From the NCBI GenBank assembly GCA_005765155.1, contig VCCP01000004.1:1736001-1800000 (forward strand): DNA of 64,000 nucleotides, written 5' to 3'. Origin of the DNA: Zelopaecilomyces penicillatus (Eukaryota > Ascomycota > Sordariomycetes > Hypocreales > Pseudodiploosporaceae). Shown in pieces: positions 1 through 12,224 of this stretch. The notes beneath the pieces were generated by a model that worked only from the letters and a program-made list of their open reading frames with translations, ran no database searches and was not told the origin of the DNA. The translations under genes were made by a program, and so were the position numbers. Numbering within the stretch: the first letter of the stretch is position 1; the number at the start of each line of letters is the position of its first letter.

Positions 1-1141
1 GCAGAGACGGGCACGAAGGTGTTGTCGGCGGTGGTGGTGAACGTCAAGTTTGAGTCAAAAGCGGAGAGGAAAATGGCGGAGGGCCGGAGGCAGTTTTGCT
101 GACTGGAAGGGGGGGCCCTCGGCGTCCAGAACGCCAAAAGCCGGGTCCGGGTGTGCGTGTGTGTGCTGGACGGTGGCTAAATACCACCCATACAACTGCC
201 TAAGCTACAGTGGGCGTTAGTGAGACGTTAGTGCATTGGAGCGGGGGCGGCTGGGGAAGGTTGAACCGGTGGCTGCCAATGGTTTTACGCTGTTTGCACC
301 CTGCCAAGAGGAATGTGCAGCAAGCCGAGTACAGTGCGAAGGGGTCTATGAGACAACCCAACAGCCAACAAACTCGCCCTTGGTGAGTTCAAATTGGTGT
401 GTGGGTTTTTCACAGTTGACATGTTGACACTGTGCAAACTCTGTGTAGCACACATGGCAAACAGCCCCCCTTCGCCTCGGATGAACAGATATGGATGGTG
501 CTTTACAGTCAATTGCCAGCATCTTTAGACCGCAAAGCTCAGCCTGTGCGACATGCCATTCTGATTGCCAGCAATTATCATCCAATGCCAAGGCCTACGT
601 ATCCGTGCCTATGTACTAGCTCACCATGGAAGGCGGAAAATATCTCAATCTATGGCTGATTGAAATACATAACAGGTGGGACAAATAAAAGTTTCTTGCT
701 AATGAGTGTGACTCCTGGGAAATACAAACATGGGGTTTCCAAATCCGGGATCCTCCCTCGATGTAGTGCATGAGCTGAACAGAACGTCTGCATTTGTCAC
801 CACAATCCAGTCTCCCATGACCATTTTCCCCTGATTGACCCGATATTTTGAGTTTTCTTCTTTCTCTTTCGCAGCTGGCCCCATGCTCTTCCTTCCCTCT
901 ACTTGCCCAGTTGGCCCTTTGCATAGTAATAAATGGGCACCCGTGGCAAACAAGGGCTGTAAAGCCAAGATTCCATTTTGCGCCGGAATGAAACCAAACA
1001 AAGTGTACCTGTATGCAGTTGCGGCCGTGACCCCCAGTTGGGCGATGAATATTGTACAAGCCCCATCGTTACCCTGAAAAAATATATCCTGAAATTGGTA
1101 TTAAAACATTTTTATTTTATCCGCCTTCTCATCTCGTTTTT
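1..1141. other. Unassigned left-edge region
   Basis: No gene is supported here. The first ~100 bases are open on both strands: on the + strand a frame runs from base 1 to a TGA at 100-102, and on the - strand a frame starting near 105 continues off the edge. Either could be the end of a gene lying mostly outside the window, but no domain is visible and I cannot choose between them. The remainder is presumably the 3' flank of the ArfGAP gene, whose stop codon is at 1142-1144. Confidence 0.4.
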
Positions 1142-3468
1142 TTATACATGCCTAGCACTGAGACTTGCAAAAGCATCAGGGCTATGTCTGCCGTTTGTGG
1201 TCCATGCCATGTCCATGCCTAGATTCACGCTCTCTCGGCTGACCTTTCTGCTCGATGCAAATGGATCTGACGCAACCGCAGGCGGCACATTCTTCATGAA
1301 GGGGTTTGTGCTGACAGGCAGTGGTTGAGATACACTTCGACTTGGATGTACATGCACAGGGGCCATCTGGATTGACTGCGTGTGAATAGCTTGGCCCTCG
1401 GGAATCATGGGGGTCTGCGTGGCCATGTTTGGTTCTGGTGTCAGAGTTGACTGGCGGACAGCCTGGGGTTGGTTGTATAGGGCCAGGATGGCAGCATTGC
1501 CTTGCCGCTGCGGCTGGTAATACAGTTGTTGCTGGTGCTGGTGCTGTGGCTGCTGCGGTTGTTGTTGTTGCTGCTGCTGGTGCTGTTGTTGCTGGTGCTG
1601 GTGCTGTGGCTGCTGCGGTTGTTGTTGTTGCTGCTGCTGGTGCTGTTGTTGCCCAACTGCCTGCTGCCCAAACGCCTGTTGCCCTGTCATTGCAGGATAT
1701 TGCATGTTATTGCTAAAAAAGGGATTTGTGCCTGCTACCGGAGTTTGATAGGGCGATGGGCTCTGGAACGTGGCTGTTTGAAACTGTTCGGGAATTTGAC
1801 TCAGAGGAGGCGAAGCTATACGGGTTGGTGAGCGTGTAAATGGATTATTTGCAAATGCCCCCTGAGCCTGTGCCGTATTAATAGCTATATTCTGTTGCTG
1901 AGTAGCTTGTGGCTGAAGAGGGGCTGTAGGTTGAGAAAAGAACGGGTTGTAGCTAGGATATTGCTGCTGCTGTTGGGTTTGCTGAACGGGTGGAGGATAC
2001 GTCATGCTGTTGTGAAAGGACATTCCTTGGTAACTCTGAGGGCTTGGCTGAGACGATGTTGAAGCAGGCATCTGATGGTGCGCTGTTGGCCCCCCTGTGT
2101 TGTGCGTCAGGTAAGGTTGAGATGCGGATAATGTCAAGCTCTGGAATGCTTGCCCAATGAGGTCAGGCTGTGGAGACGGCACTCCAAAGGGGTTTGTTGA
2201 ATGACCGTAGGGGTTGTTGTTGTGGAGAGTACCCGTAGATTGAGCAGTCTGCGGCGGAGCAGGTCCCATCATGTCAAATGGATTGGTTGATTGAGGAGAG
2301 GCCGTCGTTGGGCGCGCCTGGGTAGACATGTGCGGCACACCTAGTACTGTCCCAAATCCAGCAGATGTTGGTGTGATAGGAGTCAAGGACCTCGAGCTCC
2401 TCAGTGTCTTCTCCGCAGATGTAGACTGGGGTGCTGGGGACTGTCTCCCGCCCTCTCCAAGACGAACCAGGGCTTCCACAGCTCTGTCCAGATTGCCACT
2501 CACACCCTTGAGGATGATAGCGTTGTGCTGCGTATCAAGAAAGCCCATGTCGCGCAGCCTAGCCAGCTTCTTGTCCGTATCGTCTGGAGCGTCATAATCT
2601 ATCGTAGCTCCAAAAACCTTGGACGGTTTATTCATCATATTCGCTGATAGGCTGGGTGAAGTTGCGCCCTGCGGAACAGCTTGCTTGGATTCTCTCTTGG
2701 ACCGTGAAGACAATGGAAATATGGACGATGCCGATCTGAAAAACTTGGTATTCTTTGGCGGCAATGGGGGTGGAACACCCTCATCTGACCTTGGGATCCT
2801 GGTCTTTCCGACTTGTACGGCAACGTTGTTCGTATACTTTTGCCTAATGAATCGTTCCATTGCTGAGTCGGCTTCGTCCGCATCGACAGGAATCGAAGGC
2901 TTTTTGTTGTCGGGGTTGTAAACTTGGTTCGAGACGAGATTCCCAACCTTGCGCATGTTCTAGACCTGAGTGTAAGCGCACATTGCCCTTTCTGAAAGGT
3001 CCTGGTGGAGAGAGGGGGGGGGGGGGGGGGGGGGTTGCGCTCACATCGACTTGCTCGTTAGACCAACTATCCATGCTCAGTGACTTGACTTTGGAAATAT
3101 GTGTGCCCAACTTGCGATGAATCGAAGCGCATCGCATACACAGGAATACACCCAACTGCATTCAGCGTCAGTATTGTTTGGTGCACAGTGCATCGCAATC
3201 GTTTGGCGAGGGGAGGGGAGGGCCAGTAAGGATCTGGCTGTCGCAAGGAAAGGGTATTCGTACACTCCATGAAGCCCAGGCTGTTCCACAAAGAGAGAGT
3301 TATTGTTAGCCAGAGTCTCGGGTCCCTGTCGTACAGAGCAGAGGGGTGCTCACCTGGGTTAGGGGCATGACAATCCGCGCATTTATTGTTGCCGCGGACA
3401 GACTGCACCAGTTCGTGGAGGAACTTCTCATTCCGCGCCTGCTGGCGCTTGCTCAGTGCTCCAGACAT
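1142..3468 (-). CDS. ArfGAP with UBA domain and Q-rich tail (Gts1/Age2-like)
   Basis: Predicted GTPase-activating protein for Arf small GTPases, acting in vesicle traffic at Golgi and endosome membranes. I read four exons: 3354-3468, 3264-3280 (17 nt), 3045-3155 and 1142-2959, giving 686 residues. The ArfGAP zinc finger (residues ~30-53) has the spacing C30-x2-C33-x16-C50-x2-C53, and the arginine finger is R58 in the following IHRKLG segment. The finger is assembled across three exons, which confirms the splicing. A UBA domain follows at about 210-249 (KLARLRDMGF core). The C-terminal half is low-complexity, rich in Gln, Pro and NPF motifs typical of EH-domain ligands, and contains a duplicated 60-bp Q/H-coding unit. 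The start is the Met of MSGALSKRQQ, the first Met giving a complete ArfGAP N-terminus. Orthology to yeast Gts1 versus Age2 is not resolved by eye. Confidence 0.92.
1525..1652. repeat. 60-bp tandem duplication coding Gln/His/Pro
   Basis: A 60-bp unit of CAG/CAA-type codons (seen on the + strand as GTTGTTGCTGGTGCTGGTGC and onward) occurs twice in perfect tandem with a short third partial copy. It lies inside the disordered tail of the ArfGAP gene and is in frame, so changes in copy number would lengthen the tail without breaking it. Confidence 0.9.
3015..3034. repeat. Homopolymer of 20 G in an ArfGAP intron
   Basis: Twenty consecutive G residues (C on the coding strand) lie in the third intron of the ArfGAP gene, between the donor at 3043-3044 and the acceptor at 2960-2961. 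On the coding strand this is an uninterrupted poly-C tract. Its length is prone to sequencing and replication slippage. Confidence 0.9.
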
Positions 3469-5912
3469 GATGCCAGTATGATTCTCTCGACGAGTGTGAA
3501 ATTGTCCAACAGAATAGTCGTTACGCGCCGGCGCGATGCTTATCGCAAGAGGGTCGGAGTGGGTTGGGCAGAACTGGCCAACGGGTTTCTTTGGGCGGCC
3601 AGGGGGGGCTGCAGGACGGGTTCCAGGGATTAAGCAAAGGTCATGGTCGAATACGTCGGAGGACCCGCCATATGAGAGAAGAGCAAAGGCGCCGCTCAAG
3701 TAGAAGGCTGGACAAGCAATGAGAGCTGAGCAGTGGACAGCAGAGCAGGAGAAGAGGATGAAAAGAGTGAATGGCGGAGAGGGGCGGCGTACACGATCAT
3801 GGACTGGATACTTGGCTGGATGTTGCGCGTTGATTCAGTGGAAAAAGGAGAAGTAGGCAGGTGGTTAAGGTTAGTATTAGGTTACCCGGGCCTTTCTTCA
3901 CCACTAATCGCTGGAGTGGTACTGCCTACCTCCCTGTAAGAGGACCTGGAGACAGGCCTAAAGATGCTACATTCAGGGCCAGCTGCGCACAGCGCAACGG
4001 CCCAAAGAAGCCCAGGGGACCAACAGAAAAGCCACAGTGGGGGGTTCTCTGCCACAATATTATTACTCAACTTTTATTACGACCTAGGTAGATTTCAAAT
4101 GAAGCTTTAAAAAGCCTCACATCTTGTCTGTCAAGGGGCAGGGTGCTGCTGCTTGTCCAGCTGTTGGGGCGTGCTTGCGGTTGTTGTCAGGCTGTCTCGA
4201 TCTGTCTTGTACCGACAGACAGGTTGCTATGCTGTTGCTAAACATGCGCATCCATGTGGTCTAAGCAGATCCTCCACCAAACGGGCGGGTCCATCATCAT
4301 CATCATTGGCTGATCGCATGTGCATTCTCTCCTCGGACACGAGGGCAGTGTGCATCCTGAGTGCAATCAGCGAGCCCGGCCCGCGGGTCTGCATTCAAGA
4401 CTGTTTCAAGAATGTTAAAACGCGAAATCTCGATCCTTGAGGGCCAGCTCAATGAGACATTTTACAGGGCATTGCGACTCAACGACGGCTGGCCGTCTCA
4501 GGACAACGCACTCTTGATCTTTTTGCACTTGGCATAGGATTGGACTAAGGCTTGATGACGGAGTTATCGTATTCGCAAACATTTTTTTCTGCGAATAGCA
4601 GCAAAATGGGTAAATAATGATAATTAGTCCTTCAGATCCATGCATTGCTATCATGGGGACTCATTTGGCTTTGTCATCCGAAGCTCTTTTTGCGACTCCC
4701 TTACAAAATCATTCGAAATTGTCGGCTGACATTAATGACAGTTGAGGCCACATGGCTTGGTTGTGCGCTATTGAATTCGGCTCGTTCCGATGGCGCCGCG
4801 ACAAAAATCCAGTTCTATGGCCTCGTTGAGACATGGATCATGGTCGTTGGCCCATTCCCGACCTGGCCGGGCTTGAAAACAATAGTCCGACCCAAGGGAG
4901 GGGAATCCGGCCGTCTTGAGGTACTAGATTTTAAAAAGTTCTGGAAACAAAAAGCGTGGCCTCGAAAAGCTCTCTGCCGTGCTGACAAAACCTACATAAC
5001 CGAGGCATCCTCTGCACTTTGTAGCTTACGATATGTAGTCGGTACGAATAATGAATACGCAGTTGGCCGCCAAACTACCATGGGCTGCTTACATGTCCCA
5101 GCTTGTGGGCAGGCAAGCACCATGACGGAGATGGCTGGGTGCCAGCCTCTCTCTCCGGTGTCTCCCGTGGCAGATGATGGGCTTGAGGGACTCCAGGATT
5201 CAGCCACCCTGAGCCGGATATCCGCCGCTGCATGCATACCTGGAAATCTACTGACTAGCTGATTTGATGACGGCAGTATTGTAAGCTGGAGAAGCTACTC
5301 GGCCATTTCTTGCCAGGGTAAGAAGCAGCGATGAGTGCAAGAAAAGACACTGACTAGGTAGTTCTGCGGCCGTCTATTCAATATGAAGGAGGTCTTGTCA
5401 TGCGTGGTATTCAATTCCTTCGCAGTCAGCACCCCTCAGCCACAAAGGGGTCCCACCTGATCCCAGCCTCAGCCAAGCCCCAGCCCCAGAAGGCTACAAG
5501 GCACCAGGGCACTATCATCTGTCCCAGACCCGCCTAGCTCTATGCCTACGGGAGTCGACGGGTGCGTGCGTTGTCCCGATCCAGCCGCATCCATCGTATC
5601 TAATCGCCTTTCATTAAAGCCCATGCCCCAACCTCATTACTTACGGACTATGTCATTTAGCTAGCTTGTCTTTTGTCTCCCAGCTCTCTTTAAAACAGAC
5701 AAACGAAAAAACTCCTTGTCGCAATTCAGGCCAGTGCGAAGTAGAAAACTACTGAAGGAGAGCCATCATCTACATACTCCGTGCAATACTACTCCTCCGT
5801 ACATTCCTCGCAACCAGCTCCTCACAGCCTACCCCCCACCATCGACACGTAGCTACCTACCTACGACCACGGAATACCTGTCTGGGTACTATAACCACAG
5901 CGCAGAGCCGCA
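3469..5912. other. Divergent intergenic region, ArfGAP to Osh3
   Basis: About 2.4 kb separate the divergently transcribed ArfGAP and oxysterol-binding protein genes and should hold both promoters. A 205-codon frame at 4645-5262 begins with TTG and resembles nothing I know, so I do not call it. Two copies of an ACTCCGT-type motif (around 5776 and 5795) lie in the probable Osh3 leader. Confidence 0.6.
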
Positions 5913-8900
5913 ATGGCTGGCATCGAACGACTCGAAGTGCATAGCAAGGTAAGCTCGCGCTCCTTGCTCGTCTATCCAGTATAGAGAGCTCCTGTTGGAT
6001 AATCTTGCTGACGTGGCATAGTCATACATTGTTCGCTGGGTCAAAGTCGAGCAGGGGAACACACTGTCATGGAGCGTCCAGCCCCACAAGAAGTCAATGT
6101 GAGCCAAAGGAGCTGATGATTCATGGTCAAAGATTCGATGCGCTGATGCTAGTCAACAGAAACTTCGGTATTGTTAAACACCCTGGAAGCGGCGCGACAA
6201 CTCTGGTCTCTTCCCCCGGCGAAGACATCCAGTCCCCAGCTCCCCAGACTCAGGGGGTCACCGATGGCAAATCCGGTCGGTTTGCGAAGAAAGAAACAAC
6301 CGCACAAGATTTGCTCTCCAGCAAAGGGTTCATTCCCATAAAATGGTTTGGAAAATTCGAGGCAGACAAGGTGTCCATGGGCGCTCATGACGTGACACTT
6401 GGGCAGAGTGGCATGTATGGCCTTGTGTTTGATAATACATTCTCTAAACAAACATCAAAGACAGCCACCTTTGTCGTTCTTACCTATCCGACCGGCGCCG
6501 CGCCCCAGAGCGCAAATCATCTCCCTAATCTACAACTTCCCAATGCCCGCTGGAGCCAGTCCAGCCTCGGCAAACCAGGCCTAGAGGGTGGGCCCTCAGC
6601 TTCCGTTGACAGCCTCCATAGCCACAACGCAAGCGGCCAGGCCATCAATTCATCCGCAAAGGGCGATCGCGCCGTCTCCTCTAGCTACCATGTTGGTAAT
6701 CTTTCCAAGAGGCGGCGCAAGAAAGGGCAGGGCTATGCGCGTCGCTTCTTCTCTCTTGATTATTCCACATGCACGCTATCTTACTATTACAATCGAAACT
6801 CATCAGCACTCAGGGGTGCGATTCCTCTAAGCCTCGCGGCTATCGCGGCCGATGAAAGGCGGAGAGAAATCAGCATCGACTCAGGGGCAGAGGTCTGGCA
6901 CTTGAAGGCACCAAACGACAAGGAGTTTCAAGAGTGGGCACGGGCCCTTGAAAAGGCAAGTCGGCTGGCAAGGGGGCTGGAAACACTCCCACAACAGCCG
7001 AGATCCGGCCTCAGGGTCGATCACCGCATACTTCAACGGTCCCAGCTACCATGTCACGAGGAGAACGTCGAATGGCAACAAGTAGAAACGCTCGTCAGCC
7101 GCGTTGTGGGCACCCGCGACGCGCTTCGGCGCCTAACAAAGGAGGTTGCGGTATTGCCAAAACCACCTCCCGCTTCCTCCCAATTTCTAAGTCCGGCTTT
7201 GGGCAGTGGGATTGATGAATCAAGCGATGGCTATTTTCCTCCTGTACCAGAGAAGAAGCCATTTTGGAAACGCAAGTCTAGTGCTTCGGCGTTATCGCCA
7301 GCGGCAATGCAAACAACTACATTGTCGACGATGGCAGTGCCATCCCCAGGAACCTTAACGACAGTCATTTCTGGCAATGAACTCTCAGTAGCTAAGAGGA
7401 GATCTAAGAGTGGTGTTCAAGAAGAAAAATGTCTGCACGGGCATTGTGAGGCCTTACTCTGGGATCTCGACTCTGTTGTGGCAGAGTTCACTGCACTCAT
7501 TATCAGTAGCAAGCGGCGTCGATTGGCAGCACCGATTGCAGCTGATGTTGCATCCCGCCATAGCATTGAAACAACTTCCACAGCTGATGAGTTCTTCGAT
7601 GCAGAGGATGCAAATGCCAGAGTCGTCAAGATCGATGCTAGTGATGATGAGACGCATGAGTCAGAGGCGGAAGTGGATGAAGCTTTGTCTCACGACAACT
7701 CATCCATCTCATCCGTGGAGGAGGATGAGGCCATTGGATCTGACGGTACAAATGCATTTTATCCCGCAAAGCCAAAAAGCCTTATTCCCCTGCCGCTTGA
7801 AGCATCCGTCAAAAGGAGGACTGCCATACCTGCGGCCACCGTTCTCCCTCCAAGCCTCATCGCATTTGTCCGAAAGAACGTTGGCAAGGATCTTAGTACT
7901 ATCAGTATGCCAGTTTCAGCGAACGAACCAATCTCACTACTTCAAAAAGTTGCGGAACAGTTGGAATACTCACAGTTGCTGGATCAAGCTGTGAGGCAGA
8001 AATCTGCTACAGAGCGACTTTTGTATGTCACGGCTTTTGCGGTCTCACAGTTCAGCAATGGTCGGGCCAAGGAGCGCGCTATACGGAAACCCTTTAACCC
8101 CTTATTGGGCGAGACATTTGAGCTTGTCCGAACTAATAAGGAGGTCCCTGGAGGCTTTAGACTTCTTGTGGAAAAGGTGCAGCACCGGCCAGTCAAGCTG
8201 GCTATGCATGCCGACTCGGCTCACTGGTCACTGTCGCAGTCCCCGGCTCCGGGACAGAAGTTCTGGGGGAAGAGTGCAGAGATTACAACAGATGGGCGAG
8301 TTAGAATCGCACTGCGTCTAGCAGACGGCACGGATGAACTCTACTCCTGGAATATCGCTACCATGTTTCTGCGAAACGTAGTGATGGGTGAGAAATACGT
8401 TGAACCTGTGGGTACAATGGCCGTCGTCAACGATACCACTGGTCACAGGGCCTGTGTTGAGTTTAAGAGTAAAGGCATGTTTGGCGGGCGGGCCGAGGAC
8501 GTCAGCGTCCAAACAACAGGGCCAGATGGCAACGACACAGGTAGCGGGCTTACTGGCACATGGACTGGCGGGCTGCGGACAGTCGGTCCAGGCAAGGCAG
8601 CCAGCGAGGAAATATGGCGTGCTGGCGAGATGGTGGAGAACGCCGCGCAGACCTATGGCATGACGGAGTTTGCGGCGACGCTCAACGAAATCACCTCTGT
8701 GGAGAAGGACAAGGTTGCCCCAACAGATAGCCGGCTCCGGCCCGATCAGCGGCTTGCAGAACAGGGAGACCTGGACGAAGCCGAGCTGTGGAAGCAGAAG
8801 CTTGAGGAGGCCCAGCGCAGCCGGCGGCGGGTAGTGGAGGAGCGAGGCGACCAGCACAGGCCCAGGTGGTTTGTCAAGGCTGATGAATCACCTGAGGGAG

Positions 8901-9010
8901 AGGAGGTGTGGAGGATAAAGACCGGCAAGGATAGCTACTGGGAGGAGCGCTCCCGTGGCGCCTGGACGGGTGTCGAAGATATCTTTTCCGTGCCGGATGA
9001 GCAGATATAG
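5913..9010 (+). CDS. osh3: Oxysterol-binding protein, Osh3 type (GOLD-PH-FFAT-ORD)
   Basis: Lipid-transfer protein expected at endoplasmic reticulum-plasma membrane contact sites, moving sterol or phosphoinositide between membranes. Exons 5913-5948, 6022-6098 and 6160-9010 encode 987 residues; the start MAGIERLEVHSK is supplied by the first short exon. The N-terminal ~150 residues match the GOLD-like region of fungal Osh3. A PH domain spans about 205-303, preceded by a basic KRRRKKG patch. A FFAT-like motif (EFFDAED, 515-521) should bind the ER protein VAP/Scs2. The ORD ligand-binding domain runs from about 606 to the end. The family signature, usually EQVSHHPP, reads EKVQHRPV (from residue 709), so the second histidine is Arg. 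An upstream CTG/ATG in the continuous frame was not used because the exon-1 splice restores the family N-terminus. Confidence 0.93.
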
Positions 9011-9550
9011 AAGAGCGTTTGACAAAGAGATGGACTACAGTACAGTCGATAATACAGTGAATATTGAATAGATACAAGACAACGCCACACTAATAGTTTT
9101 ATCTACAAACGAGTATGTCAAGATGCCATTCAGCGTCAGTAATTATATCATCCCAAGTAGATCTAGTCCATTGGTCAACATGATGAGTCATGGATATACT
9201 CACAATGATGCTAAAAGTCACTTCATTGAAAGAGAAAGTGCTTGATAGTGCCCGTGATGGAGCACTCCGAATCAAAGCCTTTGAGAAACTATGTCACAAG
9301 TCATACGTTGGCACTTTTCGTAATATATATGTAATTTTTATTTGAGAGGAGTATAAGTTTACTCAAATAAAATAAAAATTCTGCTGTTGGAGATGAGTGA
9401 AAAACCAGAACAGGTGAGGTGTTGAGCATTTAAAGCCTCTACTTTAACTTGACAGTGCAAATGCGCACTGTGTGGCCGTTGATGTGACAGTAAATCACAT
9501 ACAAAAGTTCGCAGGCTTTCTTTGTCGTTGCCGTCGTAAAGCCGGCCGCA
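9011..9550. other. Intergenic, Osh3 to APH-like kinase
   Basis: AT-rich spacer between two co-oriented genes. It should contain the Osh3 3' UTR and the kinase promoter. No other coding signal is seen. Confidence 0.6.
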
Positions 9551-10358
9551 ATGGTGCCGCCTACCAACCAGGAACTCAACGCGAAGCGCGAGGAACACTG
9601 CATCGCCATCACCCATGAGAGGAAATATTATCATGTTGGCGATACCTGGATCAAACGCAGCCTACGACCCTCAGAGTGGCAGAAGCGGCACGACGGTCTT
9701 GCGCACGTGCCCCTATTTAACAAGGAGCGCATCCTCAATGAGGGCGCGTGCCTCAAGTTCATCGCTGATCAGACAGACATAGACATACCGATCCCAAAAC
9801 TGCATGCTTGCTTTGAGGATGATGGTGCGGCGTATGTTATAACCGAGTATGTAGAGGGCGTTGGCATGAATGAGATTCCTGCCCATGGCCAGCGCCAGGT
9901 TGTAAAGGAGCTGCAGTTTTACAAGCAGGCTCTCAGAGGATTGAAGTCTGATACCTGGGGTGGCCTTGGTGGTATGGTAAGTGAAAAAGAACAACCCAGT
10001 TTTTGAGTTAACTCATGATGAACCGACACTGATTGATGTACAGGTTCTTCCACCGTACCGCATCATGAGAAACTCCAACGGCCAACCATGGATAATGTGT
10101 CAACGGGAAAAGACCGATTTGGTCTTCTGCCACAACGATCTTTCCATGCACAATATCATTGTCGACCCGGAGACATTCAAGATTAATGCCATCATCGATT
10201 GGGAATATGCAGGCTTTTATCCAGCAGAGTTTGAACTGTCATTTTATCTGAGACCAGGTCCATCAGTTGCACTGACAGGAGAGGCCGATGACGTGGAAAC
10301 TTTGACTGCGCTCATGGCGAGAGAGAGACTAGTAGCTGAGCCAGTAGCAGGAGCCTAA
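9551..10358 (+). CDS. APH/choline-kinase-fold phosphotransferase, short form
   Basis: Small protein of the aminoglycoside phosphotransferase-like kinase superfamily, which transfers phosphate from ATP to small molecules; the substrate cannot be inferred. Exons 9551-9976 and 10044-10358 encode 246 residues. The catalytic loop HNDLSMHN (His172, Asp174, Asn179; Brenner HxDxxxxN pattern) and the metal-binding IIDWEYAG motif (Asp194) are intact. An IITEYVEG-like hinge lies at the end of the N-lobe. Fungal genomes hold many such orphan kinases, usually 250-300 residues or longer, so this one is on the short side. It may lack part of the N-terminal lobe, or an upstream exon could have been missed. 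No neighbour suggests a pathway. Confidence 0.82.
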
Positions 10359-11753
10359 CCATTATAGAGGCATGAATGTCCGACCTACTTCGACTGGTTT
10401 CTAGGATCGACTGATGTATGAGAGACTCTAATGTCATTCAAAAACTGAGCAAATATGACTTCCTGGATCTATAGCTGAAGCCTTGACACCCACCATGATT
10501 GTTGAATTACAGCCATCAACTACGTCATCTAATATTTTGAGTGGTAAGGGTCTACAATTACATGGATTACTAGAGCTATGAACCAACTGAGCAACGGTTG
10601 CTTTGACCATCAATATCCAACATTGAACCCTGCGCATCGTGATTCGACAGTTGACAGCTATTGATGAACTAAGGGGAGAGTGTCAAGGTGTGCAGAAGTT
10701 ACTCAAGGAATTGCCGAGCGACAAGGGAAGCAGATCATCGTGACGATTGAAATTTCCATTGCCGCCAGCCAACAAATGCCCCAAAAACAATGGAGAGGAA
10801 CGACAAACCGTCACTGGCTTCAACCTGGGCCAATGGCGTTCAACAACAAACATGTTTGAGAACTAAAAGATAGCACAGGTCGCTCGCCTGGTCGGCACCA
10901 CCCCTGAAGATCAATGTCACTGGACCCTGGGTTTTGTAGCGTTGGGATTGTGGACGATCTGCTCCATAATGAAGAGCGCTACCAGGGGTAGAGGGTGACA
11001 TTCGCGTGATTTCTGTTTTATTAGGGTGTCAATCTGTCAATCAGTATTTTGAGCAATAGCCGTGGAGGCACAGTGCTGTAGGAATGACTCCACACCAGAA
11101 CAATCCAACGGGACCTCGGGGTGAGTGCTGCGCTGAGTTGCTGCGGCGAGAGAGGTTTACATCTCTCAAGTTTCGGGGTCTATCACTAAAAATACCACAA
11201 TCGTCTCGTATCGCATAAAGCCGTGTGCAGCTTAGCTTACCCATCAAGACTGCGTCTATGGGAGAGAGCGGGTGTGTGGAGCATGTAACAGAATCGACCC
11301 AACGCACTGCCCATCTGGTTTCAAGTTCTCCAATTTATCGTAAAATTCGACGATGGACAGTTACACCTTCCTTTACTCGAAGAGGCTGGCCCAGGTCAGC
11401 ATTGGTAACTAAAGAGGTCAAAGGAAACAGCGGCTGTGACGTTGGACTTGTATGCTTGCATAGCGACACAATTGGCCATCCGTACGAGGGAGGAATAGTC
11501 ACAGCATTACCCATAAATCCCTCCCAGCTTGCCTACCAACTAACCAAGGCTAGTAAATGCTCTGAACGGTCCGTAGAAAAGACGCCCTGCGGATTGGTCG
11601 TGTGTCCTGCCAACAGGTTAGATTTTCGCCCGCTTGGCTGAGGGGCATTGCTCGTATTGCTGCTCCAATGCGTATTGGAGAGATTGACACGCGGCCAAGG
11701 TGGCTCCAAGGGCTGGCGCTTGAGAATTACTGGTTTGCCAGTTGCAAGGAGAG

Positions 11754-11788
11754 GGATGGTTTGGATGGTTTGGATGGTGTGGATGGTG
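11754..11788. repeat. GGATGGTTT minisatellite
   Basis: Four to five imperfect tandem copies of a 9-bp GGATGGTTT/GGATGGTGT unit lie in intergenic DNA. No coding role is apparent. Confidence 0.8.
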
Positions 11789-12224
11789 GGGACACTGGTG
11801 GGGATATCCCGGCGTGTTTCGACACGGCTTAATACCACTGCATCTCGTACCTTGAGGTGTTGAAACAGTTTGCGAATGTGGTCGCCACTACTTTCTGTCA
11901 TTCCCTTGATAGGAGGCTTTGCCACAAGCTGTGCCGTGGAATAAAAGTCTACGCTACTTTGCTGGCTAGCAGTGGGCCTCACAGGGGGCAAGGCCTGATG
12001 CATTGAGGTCTGGTACCTGAATGCTCCAGCGCCACCAGTCTGATAACGGCACGGATACCCATTAGGTAGTACTGGTACCTTTACCCACTATACAAACACT
12101 GCATCACTGCACATCTAGCGCTGTATAGCGACAGCTTGTTAGCGCTCAACCCATAATTACGATGTGCCTGAAGCACCACAGAGAGGCTGCTGCGACAACT
12201 TTTAATTCGCGCCTGTGTCCGCCG

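Noticed and set aside
616..1059. 147-codon - strand frame at the left
   Set aside because: It lies in the 3' flank of the ArfGAP gene, has no domain, and overlaps other equally weak frames.
4645..5262. 205-codon + strand frame upstream of Osh3
   Set aside because: It starts with TTG, has no domain, signal or repeat, and its composition looks random. It probably lies in promoter sequence.
11533..12003. 156-codon - strand frame between kinase and GH72
   Set aside because: It crosses the GGATGGTTT minisatellite and has no domain. Overlapping + strand frames are of similar quality.
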